From positions 1 to 63,973 of the forward strand of contig NZ_BJDR01000010.1 in NCBI RefSeq assembly GCF_005405245.1: a stretch of 63,973 bases of DNA, read 5' to 3'. Made by a program: the position numbers and the translations under genes. The notes under the pieces are model-generated. The model did no database searches and had not been told where the DNA came from. It saw only the letters and a list, made by a program, of their open reading frames with translations. How positions within the stretch are numbered: position 1 is the stretch's first letter; every line of letters begins with the position of its first letter. The DNA comes from Enterococcus nangangensis (lineage in GTDB: Bacteria; Bacillota; Bacilli; Lactobacillales; Enterococcaceae). This document shows positions 16,524 to 23,713 of this stretch, one piece after another.

Positions 16524-17702
16524 TTGGGAGTAGTTCAAAAAGCGGTCAACTATTTTATGCGCCGAGAAATTAGAACCATCGAAGATTATTGCTACCAGCT
16601 CACCGCAGAAATGGCTTATAAAAGGTTTGCCATTGAGATTGGAATTGACCTTATCGCCAACGCTATGTCAAAAGTAGAGTTTAAAACTTACGAACGGCAA
16701 AAGAGCAAAAGAAATTCTCTTTATTATCGGCTGAACGTTGCGCCGAACAAAAAGGAAAATGCTACTGAATTTCGCAAGAAATTAATTAGGCGGCTCATTT
16801 ATTACAATGAAGTTTTGATTGTCACGCCATCGGAAAGTAGCGACGAAATTTTTATTGCGGATGGTTGGAATCGAAATGAATCGGCGATTAGGTATGACAC
16901 TTTTACTAATGTCACGATTGGCAATATGAGTTTAGACCGCAGATTTAGCGAAGAAGACGTGATTTACATTACGCTTGCCGATACTAATATCCGACAGCTC
17001 ATTGATAGTTTTTATGCTAGCTATGGGAAATTAATTGCCAGTGCCATGAACATTTACAAGCGGTCCAATGCCCGACGATATATTTTGGAAGGCGATTTAT
17101 TTAGACCGCAAGACGGCACAAACCAGAAACAAATTAACGATATGATGACTTCACAATTTAAAACTTTTATGGAGGCGGATAATGCCGGTGCAGTTTTCCA
17201 ATTGCAAACTGGCAATAAGCTAAACGATATTTCCGACAGCAGCAGACCAAATTCGAGAGACATCAAAAGTTTAATTGATGATATTTACGAGTTAGCAGCA
17301 ATAGCGTTTCACATTCCGAAAAACCTTTTTAAGGGCGATATGTCCGGGTTGGCGGAACAAGTGGACGCTTTTTTGATGTTCTGTATTTTGCCATTAGCGG
17401 AATTAATCCAAGATGCATTTAATTCCACGGTGTATAGCGAATTGGAATATTTGCGTGGCGATTACGTCCGTGCAGATACCACCATGATTCGAGTGACCAG
17501 CTTTAAAGAATTGGTTGAGGCGAATGATGTGGCTATTCGCTCTATGCAGTCCACGCCAAATGAAGCACGTGTCAAAACGGGTGCTGACCGCTCAGACGAC
17601 CCACGAGCGGATGAACTCTATATGACGAAAAACTACATGGAATCCAATGTGAAGGGAGGTGATGTGAATGACAACGACAATGAAAACATTTCTAGCAGTT
17701 AA
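16524..17702 (+). CDS. Portal protein (HK97 family)
   Basis: 392 residues from TTG with GGGAGG upstream. The central YASYGKLIASAMNIYKR and GLAEQVDAFLMFCILPLAELIQ stretches and the C-terminal NEARVKTG are typical of HK97-type portals (quoted in parts). It forms the dodecameric DNA channel at one capsid vertex. Overlaps the protease gene by 35 bases. Confidence 0.93.
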   Translation: MGVVQKAVNYFMRREIRTIEDYCYQLTAEMAYKRFAIEIGIDLIANAMSKVEFKTYERQKSKRNSLYYRLNVAPNKKENATEFRKKLIRRLIYYNEVLIVTPSESSDEIFIADGWNRNESAIRYDTFTNVTIGNMSLDRRFSEEDVIYITLADTNIRQLIDSFYASYGKLIASAMNIYKRSNARRYILEGDLFRPQDGTNQKQINDMMTSQFKTFMEADNAGAVFQLQTGNKLNDISDSSRPNSRDIKSLIDDIYELAAIAFHIPKNLFKGDMSGLAEQVDAFLMFCILPLAELIQDAFNSTVYSELEYLRGDYVRADTTMIRVTSFKELVEANDVAIRSMQSTPNEARVKTGADRSDDPRADELYMTKNYMESNVKGGDVNDNDNENISSS

Positions 17703-18351
17703 AAATGAAGATACCTCCAAGCCCCAAATCTTTATCCAAGGCTTTATTGGTTCAAGCTGGTTTTTTGAAGGGAACACCGACACCGGTATTAAACGCATGT
17801 TGGACAGCTTAGGCGATAAAGAAGAAATCGATGTGGTGATTAATTCCAACGGTGGCGATGTTTTCCAAGGGATTGCGATTGGCAACTTGTTAAAAGCAAA
17901 TAAAGCTAAAATTAATGTGATTATTAACGGAATTGCCGCTTCGGCAGCGTCCATTATTGCGATGGCTGGTGATACGATCCAAATTTATTCCAATGCTCAA
18001 CTCATGATTCACCGCGCTAGTACGTGGGAAGAAGGCAACGTGGACGATTTTCGCAGAATTGCTGACCAATTAGAATCCATTGATAAATCTGTTAAAGCTT
18101 CTTATAAAAAACGATTTAATGGCACGGATGAAGAACTTCAAAAATTGCTAGTGGATGAAACGTTTATGGATGCTGAAACAGCTTTAAATTATGGTTTAGT
18201 TGATGAAATCGTGGATGAAGTAGAAGAAACTGATCCACAAGAAATTGAGGAAGAAACAGCGGAAATTACCGCTGAAGTCTTTGCGAAACGGGAACAACGC
18301 TTTGCAGCTTTTGCCAATGCTTTACAAAAAACAATTAGAAAAGAGGACTAA
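17668..18351 (+). CDS. ClpP-like prohead maturation protease
   Basis: 227 residues. ClpP/crotonase fold with the nucleophile Ser92 in NGIAASAAS and His115 in LMIHRAS; the third member is probably an Asp near 164. It processes the capsid N-terminal scaffolding arm. GGGAGGTG precedes the ATG. The acidic C-terminal tail (about 190-215) may bind the capsid. Confidence 0.93.
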   Translation: MTTTMKTFLAVKNEDTSKPQIFIQGFIGSSWFFEGNTDTGIKRMLDSLGDKEEIDVVINSNGGDVFQGIAIGNLLKANKAKINVIINGIAASAASIIAMAGDTIQIYSNAQLMIHRASTWEEGNVDDFRRIADQLESIDKSVKASYKKRFNGTDEELQKLLVDETFMDAETALNYGLVDEIVDEVEETDPQEIEEETAEITAEVFAKREQRFAAFANALQKTIRKED

Positions 18352-18353
18352 AA

Positions 18354-19475
18354 ATGACTGTTAAAAATTTAAAAAATGCTAGCGATTCTAGCGAACAATT
18401 ATTACAAGCTTTTAAAGCCGGAAATGAAGAAGATTTCGGCCAAGCAATGGTGGCTTTCTCCAACGAAATCCAAAACAAAGTTTTAAAGGAAGCACAAACT
18501 CAAAACCAAGATAACCTTATCTTAATGAATCGTGGTCAACGTGTGTTAACGAGCCAAGAAACGAAATACTACAATGCTGTTGTGTCCAATGACGGTTTTG
18601 CCGGTGTAGAAGAATTAGTACCCGCTACCATCTTTGAACGTGTCTTTGAAGACTTGGAACAATCTCATCCGTTATTGCAAAAAATTAATTTTGTCAATGT
18701 AACCAGCGTGTCTGAATGGATTGTCTCTCGTGGCGTAAATCCTGCTTGGTGGGGCAAACTTTGCGAAGCTGTTAAGAAAGTTTTAGATAATGGCTTTGAC
18801 GTGATTAATATGAAGCAATTCAAACTTTCTGGCTACATCCCAATTTGTAAAGCAATGCTTGACTTGGGACCGGAATGGATTGATCGTTATGTCCGCACTG
18901 TTTTAGTTGAATCTTTACGCATTGCCTTAGAACAAGCGATTGTTGACGGTACTGGTAAAGACCAACCAATTGGCATGATGCGTGATATGTCTTCTCAAAC
19001 TGACGGCGAATACGCTGAAAAAACAGCAGAACCTATCACGGTTTTAGATGCCGTGACGATGGGCGGTTTAATGGCACGTTTATCCAAATTTACAGTTGAT
19101 GGCGTGACTGACCCGATTTATCGGACAGTAAATCCATCTGACGTTGTCTTGATTGTTAACCCAACAGACTACTGGGCTAAAGTGTTCCCGGCTAAAACTG
19201 TCTTAGCTGACAATGGTCAATACGTTCAAACTTTACCAGTGCCGGTTTCCGACATGCAATCCATCGCAGTTCCTGAAGGAAAAGCCGTACTTGGAGTTGC
19301 TGATGATTACTTCATGGGGATTGGCTCTACTCTAAAAATCGAAGCATCTGACGAATATCATTTTGTAGAAGACGAACGCGTTTATTTGGCTAAGCAATAC
19401 GCCAACGGTCAGCCAAAACGAAATGATAGCTTTATCGTATTAGATGTTAGCAATTTAGGACCAGTGTCAAAATAA
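18354..19475 (+). CDS. Major capsid protein (HK97 fold), with -1 frameshift extension
   Basis: 373 residues in the zero frame. An N-terminal helical scaffolding arm (about 1-90) is followed by the HK97 core (ETKYYNAVVSNDGFAG, YWAKVFPAKTVL and a C-terminal DERVYLAKQYANGQPKRND). The zero-frame stop at 19,473 directly follows TCA-AAA. Slipping one base back at AAA reads 21 more sense codons to 19,537 and gives an ITAPTVGTVTPTADGATVEL-type tail. That tail is paralogous to one on the tail-tube protein, so a minority of capsids probably carry it. Confidence 0.95.
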   Translation: MTVKNLKNASDSSEQLLQAFKAGNEEDFGQAMVAFSNEIQNKVLKEAQTQNQDNLILMNRGQRVLTSQETKYYNAVVSNDGFAGVEELVPATIFERVFEDLEQSHPLLQKINFVNVTSVSEWIVSRGVNPAWWGKLCEAVKKVLDNGFDVINMKQFKLSGYIPICKAMLDLGPEWIDRYVRTVLVESLRIALEQAIVDGTGKDQPIGMMRDMSSQTDGEYAEKTAEPITVLDAVTMGGLMARLSKFTVDGVTDPIYRTVNPSDVVLIVNPTDYWAKVFPAKTVLADNGQYVQTLPVPVSDMQSIAVPEGKAVLGVADDYFMGIGSTLKIEASDEYHFVEDERVYLAKQYANGQPKRNDSFIVLDVSNLGPVSK

Positions 19476-19537
19476 CGGCCCCGACAGTGGGGACTGTGAC
19501 TCCCACTGCTGATGGGGCGACTGTAGAATTATCTTAA
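19466..19537 (+). promoter_or_regulatory. Programmed -1 frameshift cassette of the capsid gene
   Basis: Slip site GTCAAAAT (AAA codon at 19,470-19,472 re-pairs with AAA at 19,469-19,471), stop TAA next, a 6-nt spacer, then CCCC (19,479-19,482) able to pair with GGGG (19,489-19,492). The -1 frame is open for 21 codons and ends at TAA 19,535-19,537, just before the next ribosome site. The tail-tube gene has the same layout at 23,021-23,092. Confidence 0.82.
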
Positions 19538-19555
19538 AGAAGGGAGATTTTTTTA

Positions 19556-19898
19556 ATGACACGAACATTTAAAATTAATAAAAAAGATGGAACCAATGTC
19601 GCCGAGGGAGCTTCTCCTTTGGCGATTACTGGTTTAGCAGCAGGAACGGCTGTTAAAAAAGGAGATTATGTGGCTATTGCTGTCGACTTCGGGCGCGAAT
19701 CAACGGCCGTTCCAATCCCAGCATTTACAGTGCCAATTCCCTAGGACGCCCCTGACCCTCGTCGTGAACGGGGTAGAAGAATCAGGGGATTACGAAGTTT
19801 TAGAAATCTCCCAAGCGGACTACCTGGTTCTGTTGGCAAACAACGCAGTAGACCCAGACATTGTGTATTCAGTAATGCCAGAAGGGAGTGAAAGCTGA
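19556..19898 (+). CDS. Small head protein, probably extended by +1 frameshift at CCC-TAG
   Basis: The zero frame (19,556-19,744) gives 62 residues: TFKINKKDGTNVAEGA then ITGLAAGTAVKKGDYVA, typical of small Ig-like proteins placed after capsid genes. It ends CCC-TAG at 19,739-19,744. A +1 slip of the proline tRNA from CCC to CCT reads AGG and continues for 51 codons (RTPLTLVVNGVEESGDYEVL and on to PEGSES) to the TGA at 19,896-19,898, which overlaps the next start. The extension has no ribosome site or good start codon of its own. A simple mutation is the alternative explanation. GAAGGGAG precedes the ATG. Confidence 0.65.
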
Positions 19899-20509
19899 TG
19901 AACGTTTACTTTAAAGGCGCAACGCCGATTGATTTGGTTAAAAATGGGGATGGGGAAGTTGTTTACAGTCGTAATCTGTTGCTAAACACAGCACTAGATA
20001 CTGATGCTAATTGGGCGTACAGTAAGTCAGCATCTCTCAACGTTGCCGTTACGACGGATAAAATTGATGGCATCAATTATAAAAAAGTTGCGCTACCCGA
20101 TGGCAAAAACTCTGGGTTGTGGGGCTACCTAAGTAATGATAGTTTGCAAAATAGAGGAGTAATCGAGCCTGGAGACGAGTTGTTTTTAGGTATGACCGCT
20201 AAATCTACTCAATCAATTAGTTTAAAACTAAGCGTTTCTAACGCTCAGGGCAGTGTCGTGACTTTGCCATTTAAAAATGTGGGAGTCACGGAAAGCCTGC
20301 AAGAGCTCGTTAATAATGGAGTAGCTAGTGCTAATCCTCCTCAATTGGCAAAAATTGAGGTCCTTACTGGAGACGCAATTTCAGGCGCTACGGATTATTG
20401 GATTGGCAAAGCCTTTTTAAATAAAGGTGCAAAAGGGCCTTACACTCCCGCCCCAGAAGACATCACAGGCACCACCGCCACCACAGCAGGAGGAGGCGAA
20501 TTTAGTTGA
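19898..20509 (+). CDS. Virion protein with carbohydrate-binding-like fold
   Basis: 203 residues. After a short N-terminus the segment from about 25 (YSRNLLLNTALDTDANWAYS) to 180 (TDYWIGKAFLNKG, GPYTPAPED) has the pattern of jelly-roll carbohydrate-binding modules seen in phage virion proteins that bind glycans. The C-terminus is Thr/Ala/Gly-rich. GAAGGGAG lies upstream. It may decorate the capsid or neck. Ligand unknown. Confidence 0.6.
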   Translation: MNVYFKGATPIDLVKNGDGEVVYSRNLLLNTALDTDANWAYSKSASLNVAVTTDKIDGINYKKVALPDGKNSGLWGYLSNDSLQNRGVIEPGDELFLGMTAKSTQSISLKLSVSNAQGSVVTLPFKNVGVTESLQELVNNGVASANPPQLAKIEVLTGDAISGATDYWIGKAFLNKGAKGPYTPAPEDITGTTATTAGGGEFS

Positions 20510-20997
20510 TAACAGAATTAGGACGCACCATGCAGTTGTTCCTCATCGAGAAACGAGAAAACTTATTGCGTGATGTGAGCACCAACACCGTGTACTGTAT
20601 TTCCGGTGTTTATTTTTACATTAAAGACGGTGTGGAAACTCCATGCAAGACTTGCGATTTTACAGGCAGAAAGTCGGAAAACGGCACTGATTTACCTGAT
20701 GTCCATTATCGCCGGAATTATCTCCCGCTTTCCGCTATCGCAGACGGTACAGCAGTCTTACAGCTCACGCCAAATCAGGAGTACACGCTCATGCGTTATT
20801 GGGAGGAAGTTTCTGAGGAAGAAGTCATTCCTCACAGCGAGATTGTCGGTACCTATACTGGCTCGGCTGTTAAAGGTCAGGTCACACTTAAGGATTTATT
20901 GCCCGATAGCCGGTACAAGCTTTTTATTGACGATGGCAAGGGATTTGATGTGGAGTACACGCCGGCTTATGAGGATGTGTTTACAGATGAATCCTAA
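20506..20997 (+). CDS. Hypothetical head-region protein
   Basis: Unrecognised, 163 residues from TTG overlapping the preceding stop; AGGAGG lies upstream. Beta-rich with two short halves, the second (VGTYTGSAVKGQVTLKDLLPDSRYKLFID, in part) resembling a fibronectin or Ig-like strand pattern. Could be a capsid decoration or neck protein. Confidence 0.6.
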   Translation: MITELGRTMQLFLIEKRENLLRDVSTNTVYCISGVYFYIKDGVETPCKTCDFTGRKSENGTDLPDVHYRRNYLPLSAIADGTAVLQLTPNQEYTLMRYWEEVSEEEVIPHSEIVGTYTGSAVKGQVTLKDLLPDSRYKLFIDDGKGFDVEYTPAYEDVFTDES

Positions 20998-21310
20998 CGA
21001 AATCACACCAGAATTACTGGCAGAAGTTAAAAACAATCTCTTCGTCACTTGGGAAGATGACGATACGCAAATTAAAATTATCATCACGAAGTCTGCACAG
21101 TATCTGCAATCTAAAGTGTCGCAAGTTTTAAGCCCAGAAGTTTTTTCCGGTTACGATATCGAACATACTCTCCTTATTGAAAGATGCCGGTATGACTGGA
21201 ATAATGCACTGGATGAATTTGAGAAAAACTTTGCACGTGAGATTTTCTTTTTTATCCAAAAATATGCGCTGTTGGATTGGCAGGAAAATGGTGATGTCAA
21301 TGGCGAATAA
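20987..21310 (+). CDS. Head-tail connector (gp6-like)
   Basis: 107 residues. ITPELLAEVKNNLFVTWEDD and DTQIKIIITKSAQYLQSK, then LIERCRYDWNNALDEFEKNF, is the helical pattern of gp6/gp15-like adaptor proteins that sit below the portal. The ATG at 20987 overlaps the upstream gene by 11 bases. Confidence 0.8.
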   Translation: MNPNEITPELLAEVKNNLFVTWEDDDTQIKIIITKSAQYLQSKVSQVLSPEVFSGYDIEHTLLIERCRYDWNNALDEFEKNFAREIFFFIQKYALLDWQENGDVNGE

Positions 21311-21653
21311 ACGTGTGCGAGAAGTCTATAATGACGGTATTTTTAAAATCAAAAAACAAGCAACTGTCCGAAATGAAGCTGGTAAAAAAACTGGAGTCAC
21401 TGATAAAACGGTTGCTTCTTTGCGTTTTAGAAATATGACCATTCGGGAAAGTGATATTACCACCATGCAAGCTTTAGATTCGAAAATCACCAAGAAAATC
21501 AAAACGCCAATCCATCCGATTAGTCGTGATTTTACAAGCAGTGATTTTTTTGCGGTCATTGGGTCTAGTAAGTACAACGTCACTTATGTGGATACGGACG
21601 ATTATTCCGCCTTTTTGTATTTAGAGAAAGTGGGTGATTACACTGAACGATAA
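21294..21653 (+). CDS. Head closure / neck protein
   Basis: 119 residues. Beta-barrel pattern with RVREVYNDGIFKIKKQATVRN, LRFRNMTIRESD, and a C-terminal DDYSAFLYLEKV, resembling SPP1 gp16-type stoppers. Start ATG at 21294 with AGGA eight bases upstream; ATG at 21300 also possible. Gene order between gp6-like and gp10-like proteins supports the call. Confidence 0.68.
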   Translation: MSMANKRVREVYNDGIFKIKKQATVRNEAGKKTGVTDKTVASLRFRNMTIRESDITTMQALDSKITKKIKTPIHPISRDFTSSDFFAVIGSSKYNVTYVDTDDYSAFLYLEKVGDYTER

Positions 21654-22044
21654 GGAGAAGACAAGGCTCTCGAATCAAACGATTGAGAACATCAAAAAAT
21701 TGAAAGAAGCCTTTAACTTGCCTGTTGTGCAAGATTTTCTTTCCAACGATGAAAAGAAATCCTTAGGCGACAATTACAACTATTTTATCGTGGAGGAAGA
21801 TGGGTTTAACTCCACCATTGATGAAAAAGGCAAGTATAGCTTTACTCAAAATGTGTATATTACCTTTTATTCGGAAAATCGGGAGAATTTGACAGGTGAC
21901 CAGTTAGACGTTTTATCGTTACTCCACTCTTCAGTTTTCCGGTTTAGGGGAACCGAAGTTAACCATTTAAAACTAGAAAATCAAGACCGGTTTATTGACC
22001 AGGTCATTTTTAGCTTTACCCGAATCATTAGGGGTGGTTGCTAA
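21634..22044 (+). CDS. Probable tail terminator or neck protein
   Basis: 136 residues from GTG at 21634, overlapping the upstream gene by 20 bases. The second half (YSFTQNVYITFYSENRENLT and FIDQVIFSFTRIIRGG) has the strand-helix-strand pattern of tail terminator proteins. No specific family recognised, so the role rests mainly on position. Confidence 0.6.
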   Translation: MITLNDKEKTRLSNQTIENIKKLKEAFNLPVVQDFLSNDEKKSLGDNYNYFIVEEDGFNSTIDEKGKYSFTQNVYITFYSENRENLTGDQLDVLSLLHSSVFRFRGTEVNHLKLENQDRFIDQVIFSFTRIIRGGC

Positions 22045-22445
22045 TGGCAGACCGCTGGGAAGTAACACTAAAAGGCCATGACCAATTGCTGGTCAAAATG
22101 CAAAATTATTCCAAAGAAAGCGAGCGGGTCATTAATGACACACTCAAAAAATCCGGAGGAGAAATTGCCACAGATAAAATCACCAACTTTATTCCAGTCA
22201 GCGCAGAACAATTGAGGAGTGGTCATCGTCACGCGAAATCGAGCAAGCCTTTGACGGTCACTTATTTTAATTTGGGTTTCCGAGTTAGACCAAAAGGAAA
22301 TTTTGATTATCTCAAATATCCCGATTTAGGGATAGGAACGTCTAAAAAAAATAAACCGCAAGAGTTTATGCGCAGGGGATTGGAAATTGCTTTAGATCCA
22401 ATCACCGACGAACTCATGCGAGCTTTTGATGCATTAAATAAATAG
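22044..22445 (+). CDS. HK97 gp10-like neck/tail protein
   Basis: 133 residues. EVTLKGHDQLLVKMQNYSKE, then GGEIATDKITNFIPVS and a VTYFNLGFRVRPKGNFDYLKY middle (in part), ending FMRRGLEIALDPI, is the HK97-gp10 pattern. Such proteins join head and tail. ATG at 22044 has GGGGTGG six bases upstream and overlaps the preceding stop. Confidence 0.8.
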   Translation: MADRWEVTLKGHDQLLVKMQNYSKESERVINDTLKKSGGEIATDKITNFIPVSAEQLRSGHRHAKSSKPLTVTYFNLGFRVRPKGNFDYLKYPDLGIGTSKKNKPQEFMRRGLEIALDPITDELMRAFDALNK

Positions 22446-22457
22446 GAGGTGCCATAA

Positions 22458-23033
22458 ATGGCAGTCACAACAGTAACCACGTTTGATAACGTGTCGATTA
22501 AAAAAGTTGCCTTTAATTTTGAGGGCAGTGAAGCCGGAGTATCCACTGATTGTAATGGTCAGTTATCCGGAGAAACGGAAATGCAAACCATTGAAAAAAA
22601 GTGTGGAGCAACCGTTCAAAAGTCCAAATCTAAACCAATCTCCATGACCGTCACTGTAACAGCCCATGTACCAGTGGATGTTTATCGTAAATTTTATGGA
22701 ATTGCACAAGATGAGCGGATTAAACCAGGTATTTATTCTTACGGTCCTGATTCTGTCGGAACTGATTTTGCGTTATCGGCTGAAATTGTCGATGATTTTG
22801 AAGAAAATGAAAAATTGTTAGCTTTCTTAAATTGCACATCAAACACTGGATTGACCTTTACCATCGAAAACGGAGCGGATGAAGTCGCAGCTCTTGAATT
22901 GGAATGCAAGGTTATGGTGGATGAATTTAACAAATTTTATCACGAAGCTATTGTCGCTGAATTGGAAACGGATATCACTGATTTGTGGATGTCCAACTTG
23001 TCTGCTGACGTTATCGACGCGTCAAAATCCTAG
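22458..23033 (+). CDS. Major tail tube protein, with -1 frameshift extension
   Basis: 191 residues in the zero frame. Beta-rich tail-tube fold with ISMTVTVTAHVPVDVYRKFY and YSYGPDSVGTDFALSAE. AATAGGAGG precedes the ATG. At the 3' end TCA-AAA-TCC-TAG permits a -1 slip on AAA, adding 21 codons (ILAPVIGAVTPTADGASITL type) to the TAA at 23,090-23,092. This tail matches the one on the capsid protein at 13 of 21 positions. A mixture of short and long tube subunits is expected. Confidence 0.92.
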   Translation: MAVTTVTTFDNVSIKKVAFNFEGSEAGVSTDCNGQLSGETEMQTIEKKCGATVQKSKSKPISMTVTVTAHVPVDVYRKFYGIAQDERIKPGIYSYGPDSVGTDFALSAEIVDDFEENEKLLAFLNCTSNTGLTFTIENGADEVAALELECKVMVDEFNKFYHEAIVAELETDITDLWMSNLSADVIDASKS

Positions 23034-23092
23034 CCCCAGTGATTGGGGCAGTAACCCCAACCGCAGACGGGGCATCTATAACATTGACTTAA
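23021..23092 (+). promoter_or_regulatory. Programmed -1 frameshift cassette of the tail-tube gene
   Basis: Slip site GTCAAAAT (AAA codon 23,025-23,027), a 6-nt spacer, CCCC at 23,034-23,037 able to pair with GGGG at 23,045-23,048. The -1 frame is open for 21 codons. Wherever this extension and the capsid extension encode the same residue, the codons differ almost only at third positions, which is the mark of selection on the -1 frame. Confidence 0.82.
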
Positions 23093-23102
23093 CACATTTT
23101 GG

Positions 23103-23130
23103 GCCCGCTTTAATTAGCGGGCTTTTTATT
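23103..23130 (+). terminator. Terminator-like hairpin inside the late operon
   Basis: GCCCGCT/AGCGGGC with a 6-nt loop and T5ATTT, eleven bases after the -1 extension stop. It sits between tail tube and tail chaperone genes and should reduce downstream expression after the high-copy structural genes, unless RNA polymerase is antiterminated. Confidence 0.85.
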
Positions 23131-23144
23131 TAGGAGGAAAAATC

Positions 23145-23516
23145 ATGGACGAAAATATCAGCGAATTGACCTTTAATGATGGAACCGTTGTGAAAATCGA
23201 CGCCAAACTTAATCTCAAAAAACTCATGATGATTGATAAAGATTTTGACACATCCGAGTTTGCAAAACTGACTATGGGAAACAAAAGTGCTGAAATCTCC
23301 GTTATGCAAGCCGCCAAAGCTGTTTATGTCGCGTATCGTCAAGCAAACATGTCGGACTATATTAATTTTTATGAATTTATTGATCGCTGGGATATTGATA
23401 TGGAATTTGGCTCTTTAATCTATAGCCTTATGATGTTTAAAAGTGCTCGCGATGCTTATCAAAAAGAATTTGAAAGACAAGCAAAATTAATCATGGTAAA
23501 AAATGGAAAAAAATAA
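23145..23516 (+). CDS. Tail assembly chaperone gpG
   Basis: 123 residues; helical, with FNDGTVVKIDAKLNLKKLM and a C-terminal QKEFERQAKLIMVKNGKK. TAGGAGG precedes the ATG. It ends GGA-AAA-AAA-TAA, a perfect A7 slip site. The zero-frame product is the gpG-type chaperone that binds the tape measure during tail assembly. Confidence 0.85.
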   Translation: MDENISELTFNDGTVVKIDAKLNLKKLMMIDKDFDTSEFAKLTMGNKSAEISVMQAAKAVYVAYRQANMSDYINFYEFIDRWDIDMEFGSLIYSLMMFKSARDAYQKEFERQAKLIMVKNGKK

Positions 23517-23713
23517 AAACACCCAAGTTTAAAATCGAGACTTGGGTAGATATTTATAGTCTATATACCGACGTTTTTGAATTGCCCTCCGAAGTCGTGT
23601 TGAGCGATTTGCCATTTGAAACAATTTCTCAAATGGCACTTAATAAGTCGGCTTATCAAGGATGGCAAGGAAAAGTACGTCAAAAATTAGTGGAGGAAGG
23701 GGGTAAAAAATAA
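23145..23713 (+). CDS. Tail assembly chaperone gpGT (-1 frameshift product)
   Basis: A -1 slip on AAAAAAA at 23,507-23,513 continues into 66 more codons (IKTPKFKIETWVDIYSLYTD and on to LVEEGGKK), ending at 23,711-23,713 where the tape-measure ATG overlaps. The extension has no start codon of its own at its beginning. A gpG/gpGT pair made by frameshift is conserved in long-tailed phages. 189 residues in all. Confidence 0.85.

Noticed and set aside
21924-21937. Ten-base match (CACTCTTCAG) to the middle of candidate guide 1
   Set aside because: The first two guide bases and everything after base 12 do not match; a seed match at the guide start would be required. Likely chance.
22879-23133. +1-frame extension of the tail-tube gene
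   Set aside because: The +1 frame is open as well, but it shows no similarity to the capsid's +1 frame, whereas the -1 frames of both genes encode paralogous tails.
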